From assembly GCA_963920635.1 (NCBI GenBank), contig OY987304.1, positions 1,185,501 through 1,249,500 on the forward strand: a stretch of DNA of 64,000 nucleotides. The letters run 5' to 3'. Source of the stretch: Pseudeuparius sepicola. Its lineage: Eukaryota; Arthropoda; Insecta; Coleoptera; Anthribidae. The notes under the pieces are model-generated. The model was not told the origin of the DNA. It worked only from the letters and a program-made list of their open reading frames with translations, and made no database searches. A program made the translations under genes and the position numbers. This document shows, one piece after another, positions 39,401-48,500 of the stretch (positions are counted from its first letter, which is position 1; the number at the start of each line of letters is the position of its first letter).

Positions 39401-42400
39401 TCGGCCATTTTTTATCTTTCCAAAGGTATAATACTCTGCATAGTTATTATAAAAAATAAGAGAGCTATGGCTAATTTTCTGATTTTTTTTTAATTTTCAC
39501 ACAGTCAGCCATAGAACATTTTTATAATTACGTTTTATTTTACAATTAGACATACTTCAAACTTTCAAATATTTTATTTTTACCTGGTAACAAAATGTAA
39601 CAAAATAAAACAAAAATTAAAAAACTCAAACTCAAATTATTATTTTAAAAGGTGTTCAAACAATCCACCATTATTATTTATTTATGCAAATATTGCATCT
39701 TTTTAAAACTGAATTTGTCGCCTTTCTTAGAGAGCGCCTGTCAATACTGGCAATTATTGCTACATTTTGTTACCAGCTAAAAATAAAATATTTGAAAGTT
39801 TGAAGTATGTCTTATTATAAAATAGACCGTAATTATAAAAATATTCTATGGCTATGTGAAAATTAAAAAAAAAGGAAATTAGCCATAGCTCTTTTATTTT
39901 GTATAATAACTATGCCGAGTATTATATTTTTGGAAAGCCCAAAAAAAGGTCGATTTGACATGCCACAGCCAACTATGATTTACATTAAAAAAAAAACACA
40001 AGTTTGTCATATCTCAAAAATCACAAACAACATAAAAAATTTGATTAGATTTATTCTTAAGCCCAAAATTATCTACAATTTTTGTCCCTACAGTTTTTCT
40101 GTATAATCAGAAATAACGGAGCTACAGAGATCAGATGAAATACCAAAAAATCACTCTTTTCAAAATATCTAGTGGGCCATGAACTTTTTTAAAAATCCAA
40201 AAGGGGCATTAGATTGAGCATTCAAAACTGCAATTCTTTCCACATTTAACCTTCGTTCTAGCTCTGCTAGTTTCCGAGATCCCCATAGTGGTCATCGAAA
40301 AAAACTCACCCTGTATTTTATATGCGGTCTTTCAAAAGTAGTTCAAATGAATCATGAACTAGGTACTTTTTTAGTGACATCTCTCTCATAATTCTAAACA
40401 GCTTGAATTCTCAGGTGGCCATGGTGGGACACTGTCATTTGCACAATCGACTTGATTGCTGTACAAAAACAATTGAAGTCACGGCATTATTTGATGATTT
40501 GTGACTTGTGAGTCATTCTTCATTCTCATGTAAATTAAAAAAAAAAACTTTAATTTCAATTTAGACACAATATTTTTTTGGAAATCTTGGCGCCAAAAAA
40601 CATACCTAACCCAATTTTTTCCCGTACTTCTAATAAAATAACTGTGTAGTAATATCCTACCACTGCTAATTTTTGAAATGTAGTAACTAACTTTCCATAA
40701 TATTTTCCGCTTTAACCCTAATAACTTTGCTTTTAAAAATCAACCTTTTCAAGCATAATGTAGTACTAGAGCGCCTTATATTCTCCTACCGTTGGTCGCA
40801 CACATTTTCCTGAAAAAGTTTTCTTCAACCTTAACTCAATTTTCCGATAAAAATTGCCATTTTTTTTAACAAATTGCAATATATTCGAGAGTTTTTGACT
40901 TTAAAAGTCTTGTGATTTGTTTAAGTGTTTGTCATCAGACTAAGTGTGCCATGGAATAGGTTCAATCAAATGAACAAAACAAATGTCAAAAGATTTACTG
41001 GTATCAACAGTGCCGTGGAAACAATTGAATCGACAAGGCAATAAACGCCAATTTTACGACAATAAAATCTCGATTCCTACATCGATTTTTATAAAGGGTG
41101 TCATGGAAAATACACACCCATTTTATTTACTCTGCGAATTTTCTAAATTGCTAATCAACAACTAACGGACAAAATGATAAAAATTGTAAAAATTCGGTCA
41201 AAAAAACTCTCGAAATTATCGCAGTTTCTTCGCTAACGACTAACGTCTCATTTACAACACGCAGACCTGAAAAAAGGCCCCCCGAATGCGGACGGGAAGG
41301 ACACGGCCCAAATGCTGACCGCCCTGCGGCGTCAGCTACAGCCCCACCTCGCCATGGCTCTGAGCAGTCATGCACAGGTAAAATTCAACTTTTTTTATAA
41401 ATTAAAATTGTGAAATCTTAGCGTATTTGCATAGGTCACGTTTCGCAGATTCCGAAAATGTATAATATGTAGACGATTCGTTCAGTAGTTCCAAAACTAT
41501 GAAGCGCTTTTTTTAGACAGGTTATGTGTATTGGAAAACAAAAGAGCATCAAAATCTGATTTTTTCATGGCAGGCTGAGATATAAATGTTTTGTGTCTGT
41601 TTATGGTCAAAAGCGGTTGTGGATCTTTGATCATAACCGCAAATTTTCATGCAAAATGATTGTTTGTTTATTTTTAACTTAGTTCTTGACTTTATTTACT
41701 ATCAAAAATTTAGAAAAAAGGTTTTTGCAATATTTTTTCTTTGAAAATTTTCAGCTCGTTTTTATCTTGCCGAAAAACAGAAAGAGCATCGAAATCTGAT
41801 TTGTTCATAGCAGGCTGAGATACAAATGTTTTATGTCTTTATGGTTAAATGCACATCTGTCAAAAATGTTGGGGATCTTTGATCATAACCTCAAATTTTC
41901 ATGCAAAATAATAGTTCGTTTGTTTATATTTATAACTTAGTTCTTGAATTCATTTACTATCAAACATTTAGAAAAAAGGTTTTTGCAAGATTTTTTCTTT
42001 GAAAATTTTCAGCCCTTTTTGTCTTGCCGAAAAACACAAAGAGCATCGAAATCTGATTTGTTCATGGGAGGCTGAGATACAAATGTTTTGTGTTTGTTTA
42101 TGGTTAAATGCACATCTGTCAAAAACGGTTGGGGATCTTTGATCATAACCTCAAATTTTCATGCAAAATAATAGTTCGTTTGTTTATATTTATAACTTAG
42201 TTCTTGACTTCATTTACTATCAAAAATTTAGAAAAAAGGTTTTTGCAAGGTTTTTTCTTTGGAAATTTTCAGCCCGTTTTTATCTTGCCGAAAAACACGA
42301 CCGCCGGGGAGTCCCCAGGCGGGTCGACGACCGCCGAACCCGAATCTGACCCGGAAAGCCTCGCCGAACTCCCGTTGAATCTCGTCGCCACCCAAATGAC

Positions 42401-42419
42401 GGAAACCGACTCCCGCTAG
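18476..42419 (+). CDS. ZAD-domain plus single GATA-finger transcription factor
   Basis: Nuclear DNA-binding protein, about 598 aa. Exons: 18476-18598, 23532-23684, 29500-30037, 33914-34085, 36539-36824, 38613-38838, 38897-38935 (optional microexon), 41265-41377 and 42273-42419. Every junction keeps frame. Exons 1-2 encode a ZAD zinc-coordinating dimerisation domain: DLCRLCL, then [20 protein letters not shown]. Exon 3 is acidic and proline-rich with a PLDVS repeat, resembling a CtBP-binding type motif (inference). Exon 6 holds the GATA finger, CTNCG-17-[23 protein letters not shown] and [13 protein letters not shown], followed by the basic tail [14 protein letters not shown]. There is only one finger, unlike pannier, serpent or grain; it could be a GATAd-type or ZGLP1-like factor. 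The introns total about 22 kb, stuffed with repeats, and intron 2 contains a whole gene on the other strand. Confidence 0.9.
19266..19286 (+). repeat. ATT microsatellite
   Basis: About seven perfect ATT units inside the first intron of the GATA-factor gene. Confidence 0.9.
20831..21145. promoter_or_regulatory. CpG-rich island inside intron 1 of the GATA-factor gene
   Basis: An abrupt GC- and CpG-rich block in otherwise AT-rich intron sequence, including GCCGCC repeats (20944-20962) and GGCGGGCGCGCGCG. No splice-consistent exon is visible and the frames are unlike any protein. It could be an alternative promoter or an enhancer. The composition is seen; the role is a guess. Confidence 0.35.
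21640..22860. repeat. Nested foldbacks with TACAGGGTGG core
   Basis: The core, 21697-22591, has ends TACAGGGTGGTTCATTATAA and its reverse complement and long internal arms. Outside it, the AAAATTAACAAAACATAA-like sequence at 21640-21690 pairs with about 22795-22850 (TTCACAA and TTGTGAA included). An older palindrome therefore encloses the younger one. The core family has a half copy at 10757-11233. Confidence 0.75.
22597..22796. repeat. 200-bp hairpin
   Basis: CAACTAAAATTTTAGAAATA at the left reappears inverted at the right end. The inner parts ATTGAGTTATCTTTGG and CCAAAGATACCTAACTCAAT also pair approximately. Confidence 0.75.
22860..23375 (+). repeat. Retroelement-tail-like repeat ending in GAAGTCGGTT
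   Basis: It contains three or four diverged units built on AAAGAATCATCGAAATCGG, CCAATATGAAATTTCATCCC and CTATTTTCCACCCTTA, then ACCTCCTCCTTTTTTGAAG followed by TCGGTTAAA. That closing sequence is a common 3' end of insect transposable elements (recollection, not checked). GAAGTCGGTT also occurs at 22815. Confidence 0.55.
23810..27839 (-). CDS. Leucine-rich-repeat single-pass membrane protein
   Basis: Type I membrane protein of about 467 aa, probably at the cell surface. Six minus-strand exons: 27816-27839, 26522-26849, 26120-26343, 24375-24755, 24079-24315 and 23810-24019. All phases agree. The signal peptide [19 protein letters not shown] spans the first junction. A cysteine-rich N-cap ([17 protein letters not shown]) follows, then about eight LRRs (for example [13 protein letters not shown], [39 protein letters not shown]). 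An LRRCT cap ([12 protein letters not shown] to AVC), a membrane span ([20 protein letters not shown]) and a short cytoplasmic tail ([12 protein letters not shown]) complete it. It lies entirely in intron 2 of the GATA-factor gene on the opposite strand. Two MITEs sit in its introns. The ligand is unknown; there is no kinase or TIR domain. Confidence 0.88.
24792..25809 (+). mobile_element. hAT-like MITE CAGGGACTC, copy 1
   Basis: Termini CAGGGACTCTTTAAAGTAAG and the inverted GAGTCCCTG. The flanks ATTTCATC and ATTTTATC (24784-24791 and 25810-25817) are an 8-bp duplication with one mismatch. It is homologous, in opposite orientation, to 47360-48333. It is in an intron of the LRR gene. Confidence 0.8.
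26909..27741 (+). mobile_element. CTGGACC TIR element, copy 2
   Basis: The left end CTGGACCGACACTATATTAA and the right end inverted match over about 26 bp. A perfect 7-bp duplication, GTCATAC, lies at 26902-26908 and 27742-27748. It is homologous to 16778-17659. It sits in the first intron of the LRR gene. Confidence 0.9.
28494..29287. mobile_element. hAT-like foldback CACGATAC, about 794 bp
   Basis: The termini CACGATACACTT and AAGTGTATCGTG are exact inversions and pairing continues inward over ACGGTATGTCA. It is flanked by the perfect 8-bp direct repeat ATCATTTC (28486-28493 and 29288-29295). It inserted into a copy of the intron module that recurs in this gene. Confidence 0.85.
29297..29470 (+). 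repeat. GATA-gene intron module, copy in intron 2
   Basis: This starts ACTTACTTGATTAC and includes ATTGAAGTCATGGCATTC then TTTGATGATTTGCGAACT. It continues to GTTGGAAAGGATATTTCGAG and ends 30 bp before exon 3. Relatives lie at about 37010-37295, 38112-38400, 38395-38560 and 40380-40530. The copy at 38395-38560 likewise abuts an exon. Confidence 0.7.
30226..31092 (+). repeat. Composite CAGTGGCG repeat with internal palindrome
   Basis: It starts CAGTGGCGTACCT and ends with the inverted AGGTACGCCTATG. Inside, 30436-30772 is a complete palindrome (GTTTAGGTTTTCGTTAAGAT and its reverse complement). Further along, a 79-bp module (GTCACCTTATCGTTTTCTAC) is tandemly repeated twice at about 30895 and 30975. 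I see no target duplication. Confidence 0.5.
31806..32266 (+). repeat. Tandem duplication, left copy
   Basis: The stretch from the GAAAACAAAAGAAAACAAAC segment to CCTAACCTAACTTTAGCTGT recurs at 33094-33868 with about 90 percent identity. The two copies are separated by a TIR element (32267-33093). Confidence 0.75.
32267..33093. mobile_element. CATAGAGATC TIR family, copy B
   Basis: It carries the same termini and interior as copies A and C, in the opposite orientation to A. It begins CATAGAGATCATATATATG and ends TAATGATTTCTATG. No target duplication is found: it sits exactly at the boundary of the flanking tandem duplication. Confidence 0.8.
33094..33868 (+). repeat. Tandem duplication, right copy with MITE insertion
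   Basis: This is a second copy of 31806-32266. It is longer because a 384-bp MITE (33318-33701) interrupts it. It ends 45 bp before exon 4 of the GATA-factor gene. Confidence 0.75.
33318..33701. mobile_element. TTAA-flanked foldback MITE
   Basis: TTAA direct repeats (33314-33317 and 33702-33705) flank inverted ends GGCTCAATGTACA and TGTACATTCAGTC. The arms extend through the AATAACGGCCA region near the centre. The left copy of the tandem duplication has the empty site (ACTTACAATTTAAT). TTAA targeting fits piggyBac or Kolobok superfamilies. Confidence 0.8.
34209..36424. repeat. 2.2-kb near-perfect foldback filling intron 4
   Basis: The left arm starts GTACAGTAAAATTGGGCC and the right arm ends with its inversion near 36424. 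Landmarks such as GTCGGGTTTCGGGGGGGAGG (34322) recur inverted at about 36283-36305, and the pairing runs at least 400 bp per arm with high identity. It occupies 34209-36424 of an intron spanning 34086-36538. Confidence 0.85.
35447..36002. mobile_element. hAT-like MITE nested in the 2.2-kb foldback
   Basis: It begins TAGAGTTGCC and ends with the approximate inversion GACAACACTA. The flanks GTATCTAT and GTATCTAC (35439-35446 and 36003-36010) are an 8-bp near-identical duplication. It has no credible coding sequence and interrupts the right arm of the host foldback. Confidence 0.65.
37010..38560 (+). repeat. GATA-gene intron module cluster in intron 5
   Basis: Two copies of a segment of about 120 bp (CAAATGACATCTCTTTGTTT, then GGTGGCCATGACTACATTGT) occur at about 37180-37295 and 38280-38400. 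The adjoining CTGAAGTCATGGCATTC segment recurs at 38112 and 38410, and a related opening at about 37040. A TIR element splits the first copy. Another relative is at 40380-40530 in intron 7. Confidence 0.75.
37296..38111. mobile_element. CATAGAGATC TIR family, copy C
   Basis: Left end CATAAGATCATATATATAGG (one base lost near the tip) and right end GATCTCTATG. It is flanked by AACTGACG and AACTGAAG (37288-37295 and 38112-38119), an 8-bp duplication with one mismatch. It interrupts a copy of the intron module. Confidence 0.85.
38897..38935 (+). CDS. 39-nt in-frame microexon of the GATA-factor gene
   Basis: It lies 58 bp after the GATA-finger exon, with a strong TTTTGCAG acceptor and GTAAAA donor. 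In the phase of the neighbouring exons it encodes [13 protein letters not shown], right after the basic tail of the finger. Because it is exactly 13 codons, including or skipping it preserves the frame. Splicing is inferred from sequence only. Confidence 0.55.
39035..40315. repeat. TACAGGGCGAG foldback, about 1.28 kb
   Basis: The ends TACAGGGCGAGTTTTCTTCG and the inverted GAAAAAAACTCACCCTGTA, TA-flanked, with arms pairing through CACTATGGGG and CCCCATAGTG. It lies in intron 7 of the GATA-factor gene. A fragment of the same family is at 46140-46585. Confidence 0.85.
41544..42299 (+). repeat. Triplicated intron end including splice acceptor
   Basis: Units with landmarks GAGCATCGAAATCTGATT at 41544, 41784 and 42041 (periods 240 and 257) each carry a pyrimidine tract, GAAAATTTTCAG and the first 20-odd bases of the last coding exon (TTTTTATCTTGCCGAAAAAC). 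The copied acceptors end at 41754 and 42012; the genuine one ends at 42272. Confidence 0.85.
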
Positions 42420-44365
42420 CACATTTTGCCGACAAAGCGAGGTTATGTCGGAAATATTAACTTGTACCGTTTGCCCTGTCCCCAATTCGAAAAACCCCGT
42501 ACTCCATTGACTGTTATAACATGTATGTCAAAAACTGATAACTGGCGTGTCAAAAAATCGACAACTGACACTTCAGTTGTCGAAAACGTGGAGCCTACAG
42601 GGATGTTCGTAGGGTTTCTCGATTGTTTTAGCGCAGTACAGATAATACAAGGAAATAAGATTCCTTTGAGACACTTATTTCATTGAATGAACTTCACGAA
42701 AAACTTGCTTGTGTCACGGCATTTGAATTTATGTAGTGTCTTTGTCACTTTATCACTTCCCACCTTACTATTTTCTGTATTGCGGTATTGGACAGCGCAA
42801 AATTGTGCCCATTTAAAGAAATGGTCGCCAAAATCTTGCTCTCGTACTTACACGAATAATACTCATTTATTATGACAGATGTTCGCGCCCGTCAACTTCG
42901 ACGGGTCGTAGTTAACCTTTCCCCAGTATTGTGATAATTCGAAGCATTATTACTTAAATTTTTACCGATTTTTTTTTTAGTAGACAATAACCGTAACCAA
43001 ACTTTGCTTAAGCCAGTAGTACCTTAACGTTTTAGTGTTTAATTTTTCTTGCGGAAGTAGTGGGCCTTGGAAACAATAGATCTCTCAAGGCTATACTGAT
43101 ATTACTGTTTGTTTCGTACCAAAAGCTCTCTAACGGTAGATACGGATTTTTCAGCATTTTTTTGACCAGTATACTATACAGTGTGATGTTTTCGGAGTTG
43201 ATTATTTGTTGTATATAATATTTATTGGTTGTTGTATACCAGTAACCCAGTTAACGTTTTTTGTACGGTTTTTTTTATAATTTTTTTCCTTAGGTTAGTT
43301 GCAATTTTTTTATGTATTAACTTAAGCTTCTTTCGCAATTTTTTTGTCTCTATTTGCACAACTGGCTTCGATGAAATTTTTTTTCTTCGAGTATCTTTAA
43401 AAATAATTTATTAAGCTGGAAGTGTTTTTTTACCTATGTAGTATTAACAGCCTGAGTGATATTACCTATTTTTAACACTTTTTTTACTTGAAATTTAACT
43501 TATTAAGTTTGAGATCAGTATTTTATACAATTTTAAGCTAATTTTTTGCCTTAGTTGTTAGATGAAACGGCGGCAGCTTGAGCAATAATTTTTTTGTACA
43601 ATTTTCAATCTGATTTTATTTTTCAATTTTTGTAAAAAGCAAAAGGTTGTGATAAAACTTTGTTTCTCTCTAGGGGGTCACGATTGTAGATTTCTACTTA
43701 AATATCGAATTTTTAAAATACAATTTTGGCCTCTGCTCGAATCTCGGAAAACGATGTACGAATGTGTTTTGTATCAAAAAAATGAGGTCAGCTAAAACAG
43801 AATTCCACAGTATTTTTATACAAATAAAAGTATGGCTGCTAGTTTCTGAATTTTTATTTTATCCCAATACATTTAACATGTTAATCAATTGTTTTCTTCA
43901 TAGGAAATGTTACTACGAATTTTCTGGAGCAGTTATTATTGCTTAGTGATATTTGTAATTCTTGTGGCGCCCTACAACAAAAAAAATTAAGTTTCACCAT
44001 TTTGCAAAGAAATATCAAATTTTATCATCTTGGGGCATTTTCCTAATCTTCACCACAAAACATAAAATGTTAGGTCAGATTAGACTGGTTTACCACCTCG
44101 AAAAAAAAATGTAGGTTATGTTGATTCATCCAGATCTGATACCAGCCTTGGATAATAAACAACTTTTCCCTAGAATTTCTTAATTTTAGTCTTAATATTT
44201 TGTTGTTTAAAACTAATTAAACACAACAAAATATTATTAGTTAAAAAGTCCAAACTACATTTTTCAAGGTATACAAATAACCACACAATCCAACAAAAAT
44301 GAGTTCCTTTATACTCCAGGGCTGTCAAGACGTTCATGGGACCATAAAGTTTTCGTTTATGAAAT
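42420..44365 (+). other. Probable 3' UTR and intergenic DNA after the GATA-factor gene
   Basis: It starts at the GATA-factor stop codon. The sequence is AT-rich with long T tracts and no credible coding frame. A small hairpin (AATATTTTGTTG and its inversion) is at 44192-44245. No clear polyadenylation site can be chosen among several AATAAA-like motifs. Confidence 0.4.
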
Positions 44366-44366
44366 T

Positions 44367-44859
44367 CTACTGATATTTTTTTTGTATCCTATGGTCAAAA
44401 CGCATTACGCAAATAAAAGTTCTCTTATACTCACTGATTTTATTAGAGTTGATCATATAGAAGAAAACCATCGAACCCACGACTACGTGCAAGAACGGAG
44501 CAATCCCAGCCCTCTTTGGTTGTACATACTTATGCTGCCATCTCCAAAAAGCTAAAAGAAATCGTTTGAAATCAGGACAAGCCCCCCCAAAAAATATATT
44601 ACCTCTACTAATAGCTCCCGCCAGAGCAGGAGGGGTCTTGTTCCTCCTACTAAGCCAAGAACCAACCTCCGACAATTTCACTTGCGAAAATGGGGTGTCC
44701 GCTAAAAAAAATGAAAATTTTTATCACACCATTACATAACTTGAAGGTTATGATTTGGAACAGTGGAATTTTTTGCTTACGTTTTCCATAGAAACGCGCC
44801 GGATCGTAAGGACCGTGCACTTTAGGATTATATTCGGCTGGGTAGTCCCCAAAAGCCAT
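44367..44859 (-). CDS. ATPsynF: Mitochondrial ATP synthase subunit f
   Basis: A small inner-membrane subunit of the F1Fo-ATP synthase membrane sector. Minus-strand exons: 44781-44859, 44603-44701 and 44435-44551, all phase-consistent. It begins MAFGDYPAEYNPKVHGPYDP and continues ARFYGK, PFSQVKLSEVGSWLSRRNKT and AFWRWQHKYVQPKRAGIAPF, then a membrane segment (LHVVVGSMVFFYMIN). These are near-verbatim insect ATPsynF blocks. The C-terminal 15 residues are unclear. Reading through the last donor gives NKISEYKRTFICVMRFDHRI and a stop at 44367. Splicing from 44435 to an acceptor near 44369 would give a different tail (EFHKRKLYG) with no early stop. The introns are about 50-80 bp. Confidence 0.9.
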
Positions 44860-45023
44860 TTTCGACGAATTTTCCAAAAGAACCCACTCTGCAAGAAGTC
44901 CCAAGGAAAATTGGATAATGGGCGACAAAAACGTCAAGAAGGTCAGAAAATTGACGGCCGTCAAAAGTCACAAAACACTAAAATAACATGGATGCTAGAT
45001 TGCGTTCAGAACGGTTACATTAG

Positions 45024-45420
45024 AGCATATAAAACAACCAGCAGTATAACTTAGTCTTGAGATAATTTCCGCAAATTCAATGACCTTGAGCCATACTGGG
45101 GGAATAGAAGTCAGAGGTGTAGACGGGAAAATCAATTCAGATATACATAGTATTAGTAAAGTATATAGTGTGTGGTAAGCACAAGCAGCTTTGACTCCTT
45201 CCTGGGATTCTTTATTTAAAGATACTAGCACAAAGCACAATTTACAAAAAGGACACTCCACGGCACTGTAATATCTCTCATACAGCCAAAAAAGAACTGC
45301 CCAATAGTCCCAACACTGCATCCATTTGACAGAATCTATTCCTACATGGCGGCTGCGCGAACAGGTGCGCAGAATTTTCACGCCATGGGGAGTCATTCCG
45401 CTGGTTGTTTTATATGCTCT
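45024..45420. repeat. Foldback containing dispersed repeat, copy 2
   Basis: AGAGCATATAAAACAACCAG at about 45024 is inverted at 45398-45416. Between them, 45146-45400 is a second copy of the repeat at 11326-11600. The 195-codon frame on the minus strand across this interval is a by-product. Confidence 0.65.
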
Positions 45421-45599
45421 GCCATAGCTGTCATGAAAACTACTTTCCATATGGTTAAATGACCCCCAGTGGTGGGGACGAAAATAGTAAACGCAATCTA
45501 CCCACTTGGAGTTTTGTGGACATGCAAGTATTTCGAGTTTTAGCGCGAGTGTGTGTGTGCCTGCCCTCAAAAAAAAATCCAATCCACTAAACCGAAAAA

Positions 45600-48500
45600 A
45601 TGATAGACTTCGTGAAAACGTTCAAAGACCTCGTGAAGGTAGAGAAAATCCACACGGACAACAATGTGTTCAAGTTGCATTACCGCATCACGGTTATAGT
45701 CTTGGTGGTTTTTTCTATACTGCTCACCAGCAAGCAGTGCTTCGGTGAGCCTATTCTCTGCGAGACCGAAGCCAAGAGGAAGGAACTGATCGATTTGTAT
45801 TGTTGGTCGCAAGGGACTTTCGTAGTTAAAAGAAGTTTGAACGGTAAGAAAAAATATACACAAAAAAACAAGACACAATAATAATATTCTTTAAAATGCA
45901 ATAGGTATAGTTCCTCTTTTCTGATAAAGCACAAGATGTCTAGTCTAAACGTTGATTGAGTCTTCCATCGACGGTCTGAATCAATGGAAATATTTTTTGT
46001 AAAGAAGTTCTGACAGAAAATCCCTATCTGAAACTCATTTCTGCCACCTGTCATCAGAAATATTAACTAAAGTTACCTTTACCTTTCATAAAATTGGCAG
46101 GTTGCCTTTAATAGAATTTTAGAGTAGACTATAGAGTTTACTTTGTTACATTTTGTTAGCTAAAAACAAAATATTAGAAAGTTTGAAGTACCTATGTCTA
46201 ATTATAAAATATAGAACCTAATTATGAAAATTTAAAAAAAAAATCAGAAAATTAGCCATAGCTCTTTTATTTTCTATAATAACTTATATGCCGAGTATTA
46301 TATCTTTGGAAAGCTCAAAAAATGGCCGATTTGATAGGGCCACAACCAACTATGATTTACATTAAAAAAAAAGTTTGTCATATCTCAAAAATCACAAACA
46401 ACATAAAACATTGGATTAGATTATCATATTAAGCCCAAAATTATCTACAATTTTTGTCTCTACAGTTTTTCTGTATAATCAGAAATAACGGAGTAACAGA
46501 GATTTGATGAAATAGCAAAAAAATCTCTCTTTTCAAAATATCTAATTAGCCATGAACTTTTTTAAAAATCCAAAAGGATTTTTTTCTTTCTGTAATTGTT
46601 GAAAAAATAAACCATTTTTTATTTTTTTATAGATAAAATATTGCCAGGCATGGGCTTACACCCTGTAAACACATCCGAATATACAGTTCTAAAATACTAC
46701 CAGTGGGTGGCCATATCATTTTGTGCCCAGGCGTTGCTTTTTTACTTTCCGAGATATTTGTGGAAATCATGGGAAGGAGGACGTTTACGATTATTGCTCG
46801 AAGATCTGAGTAAGTGGTTTTTTTATAATAATAAATTAATAATAGCATTTATAAAATATATTTTTGTATTAATGTCTCATTCAAAACCATATGTATACAT
46901 GAATTTATATTATTTACCCTTGAAATTGACACAAATGTTTATAAAAACTAAACCATAGAAACGATTCTACCTTTTTAGTCACTCATCCAAATTGTTTATA
47001 CAGATGTGTCGATAATATAATTTTATCTTGTCATCATATATATTTATTTTAGCGGGTCCTATGCTACCTTCGAAATGGGACAAACCATTGAAGGAAAAAT
47101 TGGTCAACTATGTCATGGCCGAGAAACAGGCACATATGATTTATTTTTGGAGATACACGCTATGCGAATTTTTGAATTTAATCAATGTCGTAAGTTTTTT
47201 ATTTACATATTTCTGTGGCAATGTGATTTTCAAAAACATACGCTGTATTTAATCATGGAGTGTGTCCCAGAATATACAGGGCGATTGAGTTTAAGTCAGG
47301 GAATTTGAAAATATATGTGTTCTTATTTTTACAATATCTTAGGTCCTATTCGAAATATCTCTTTAAAATAAGGGGACCCAGCATGTCACAGTCTATCACA
47401 TAGGAAAAGTGAAGCCTTGAGGGGAAGTTTGTTTTCTGTCGACTCCAAGGAGACCACAAAGGGGGCTGATACAAGGTTATGTTATATGTCAGTTTCCAAC
47501 TGCCATCAGGTTTTATGTGACATGCCAGTGCCATAGATTCTAAAGGAGGCAAAATATTTCCCATCATAATTCACAATTTTTAACTTTTCTAACTTCCAGA
47601 TACTCAGATGTGCCAATAAAAGGTAATGCGGCCGCCTGTAGTAGTCCCAATAATTATTGCAACCAGATTTTTCCTGTTTAGTAATCCTACAATTCCCATT
47701 GCGTGGGCATTACGTATAAGTAGATAGTTCAAAACTAATCGTATTTCGAAAATTTTAAATTATTAAGCAGGTAGCTTCAGTCAGGTCTTTTTTTAAAGAG
47801 TTTTTATCTACAAGTTTATTTTAAGTTTGTGAGGTATCTTGGGAGAGAAATAAAATTACAAAAATTTTATAATGAACACAGAAAAACTACCATCATTGGA
47901 ATTATTAGACCTAATCTTATTAGTCTATCCCAAAATCTGTGAAAGTTCTTTGGGTAGATACATTCAACAAGGGAAGAAAGTTCAAGTATACATATTACAA
48001 ATGGATTGAGGAATCTTGTAACAAGGTGCAGTAGCGACAAATTTTTAAATAAGCAAAATCGGCACCACTGACTTACCATACTTATTACTTAAATTCGTGG
48101 AAATAATTGCTGGAAATCAATTTCAACTAAAAAAACATTGTCAAGTTTAATTTTTAGCAATCATGGAAACCATTATTAATTTTTTACTAACAATCAAAGT
48201 ACCCGTTATATTCATAGATTCTCCAATAAAATGGCATTCTTGGCATCACTGAGACCATTAGAAGGAGTAAAGAATAGGCCTCACTTTGGAAAGTACCTAT
48301 AATGCTGGGTCCCCTTACTTTAAAGAGTCCCTGGAAATATCTCGACACATATTTTTCAGAGAACAGAATGCATTGACCTTTGCGAAAATCATAATGCCAA
48401 AAATCGAAAGAATAACCCCACTTTTTAACCGTTTATCGTACTTATTATAGATTGGCCAAATCCTCTGGTTGGACTGGTTCATAAACGGCCGTTTCTCCTT

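Noticed and set aside
41544..42299. Satellite array unrelated to the gene
   Set aside because: Each unit carries the acceptor and exon beginning of the adjacent gene, so it is a local duplication of the gene's own sequence.
44995..45582. 195-codon minus-strand frame
   Set aside because: It spans a foldback and a dispersed repeat and overlaps the 5' flank of the innexin gene. No domain.
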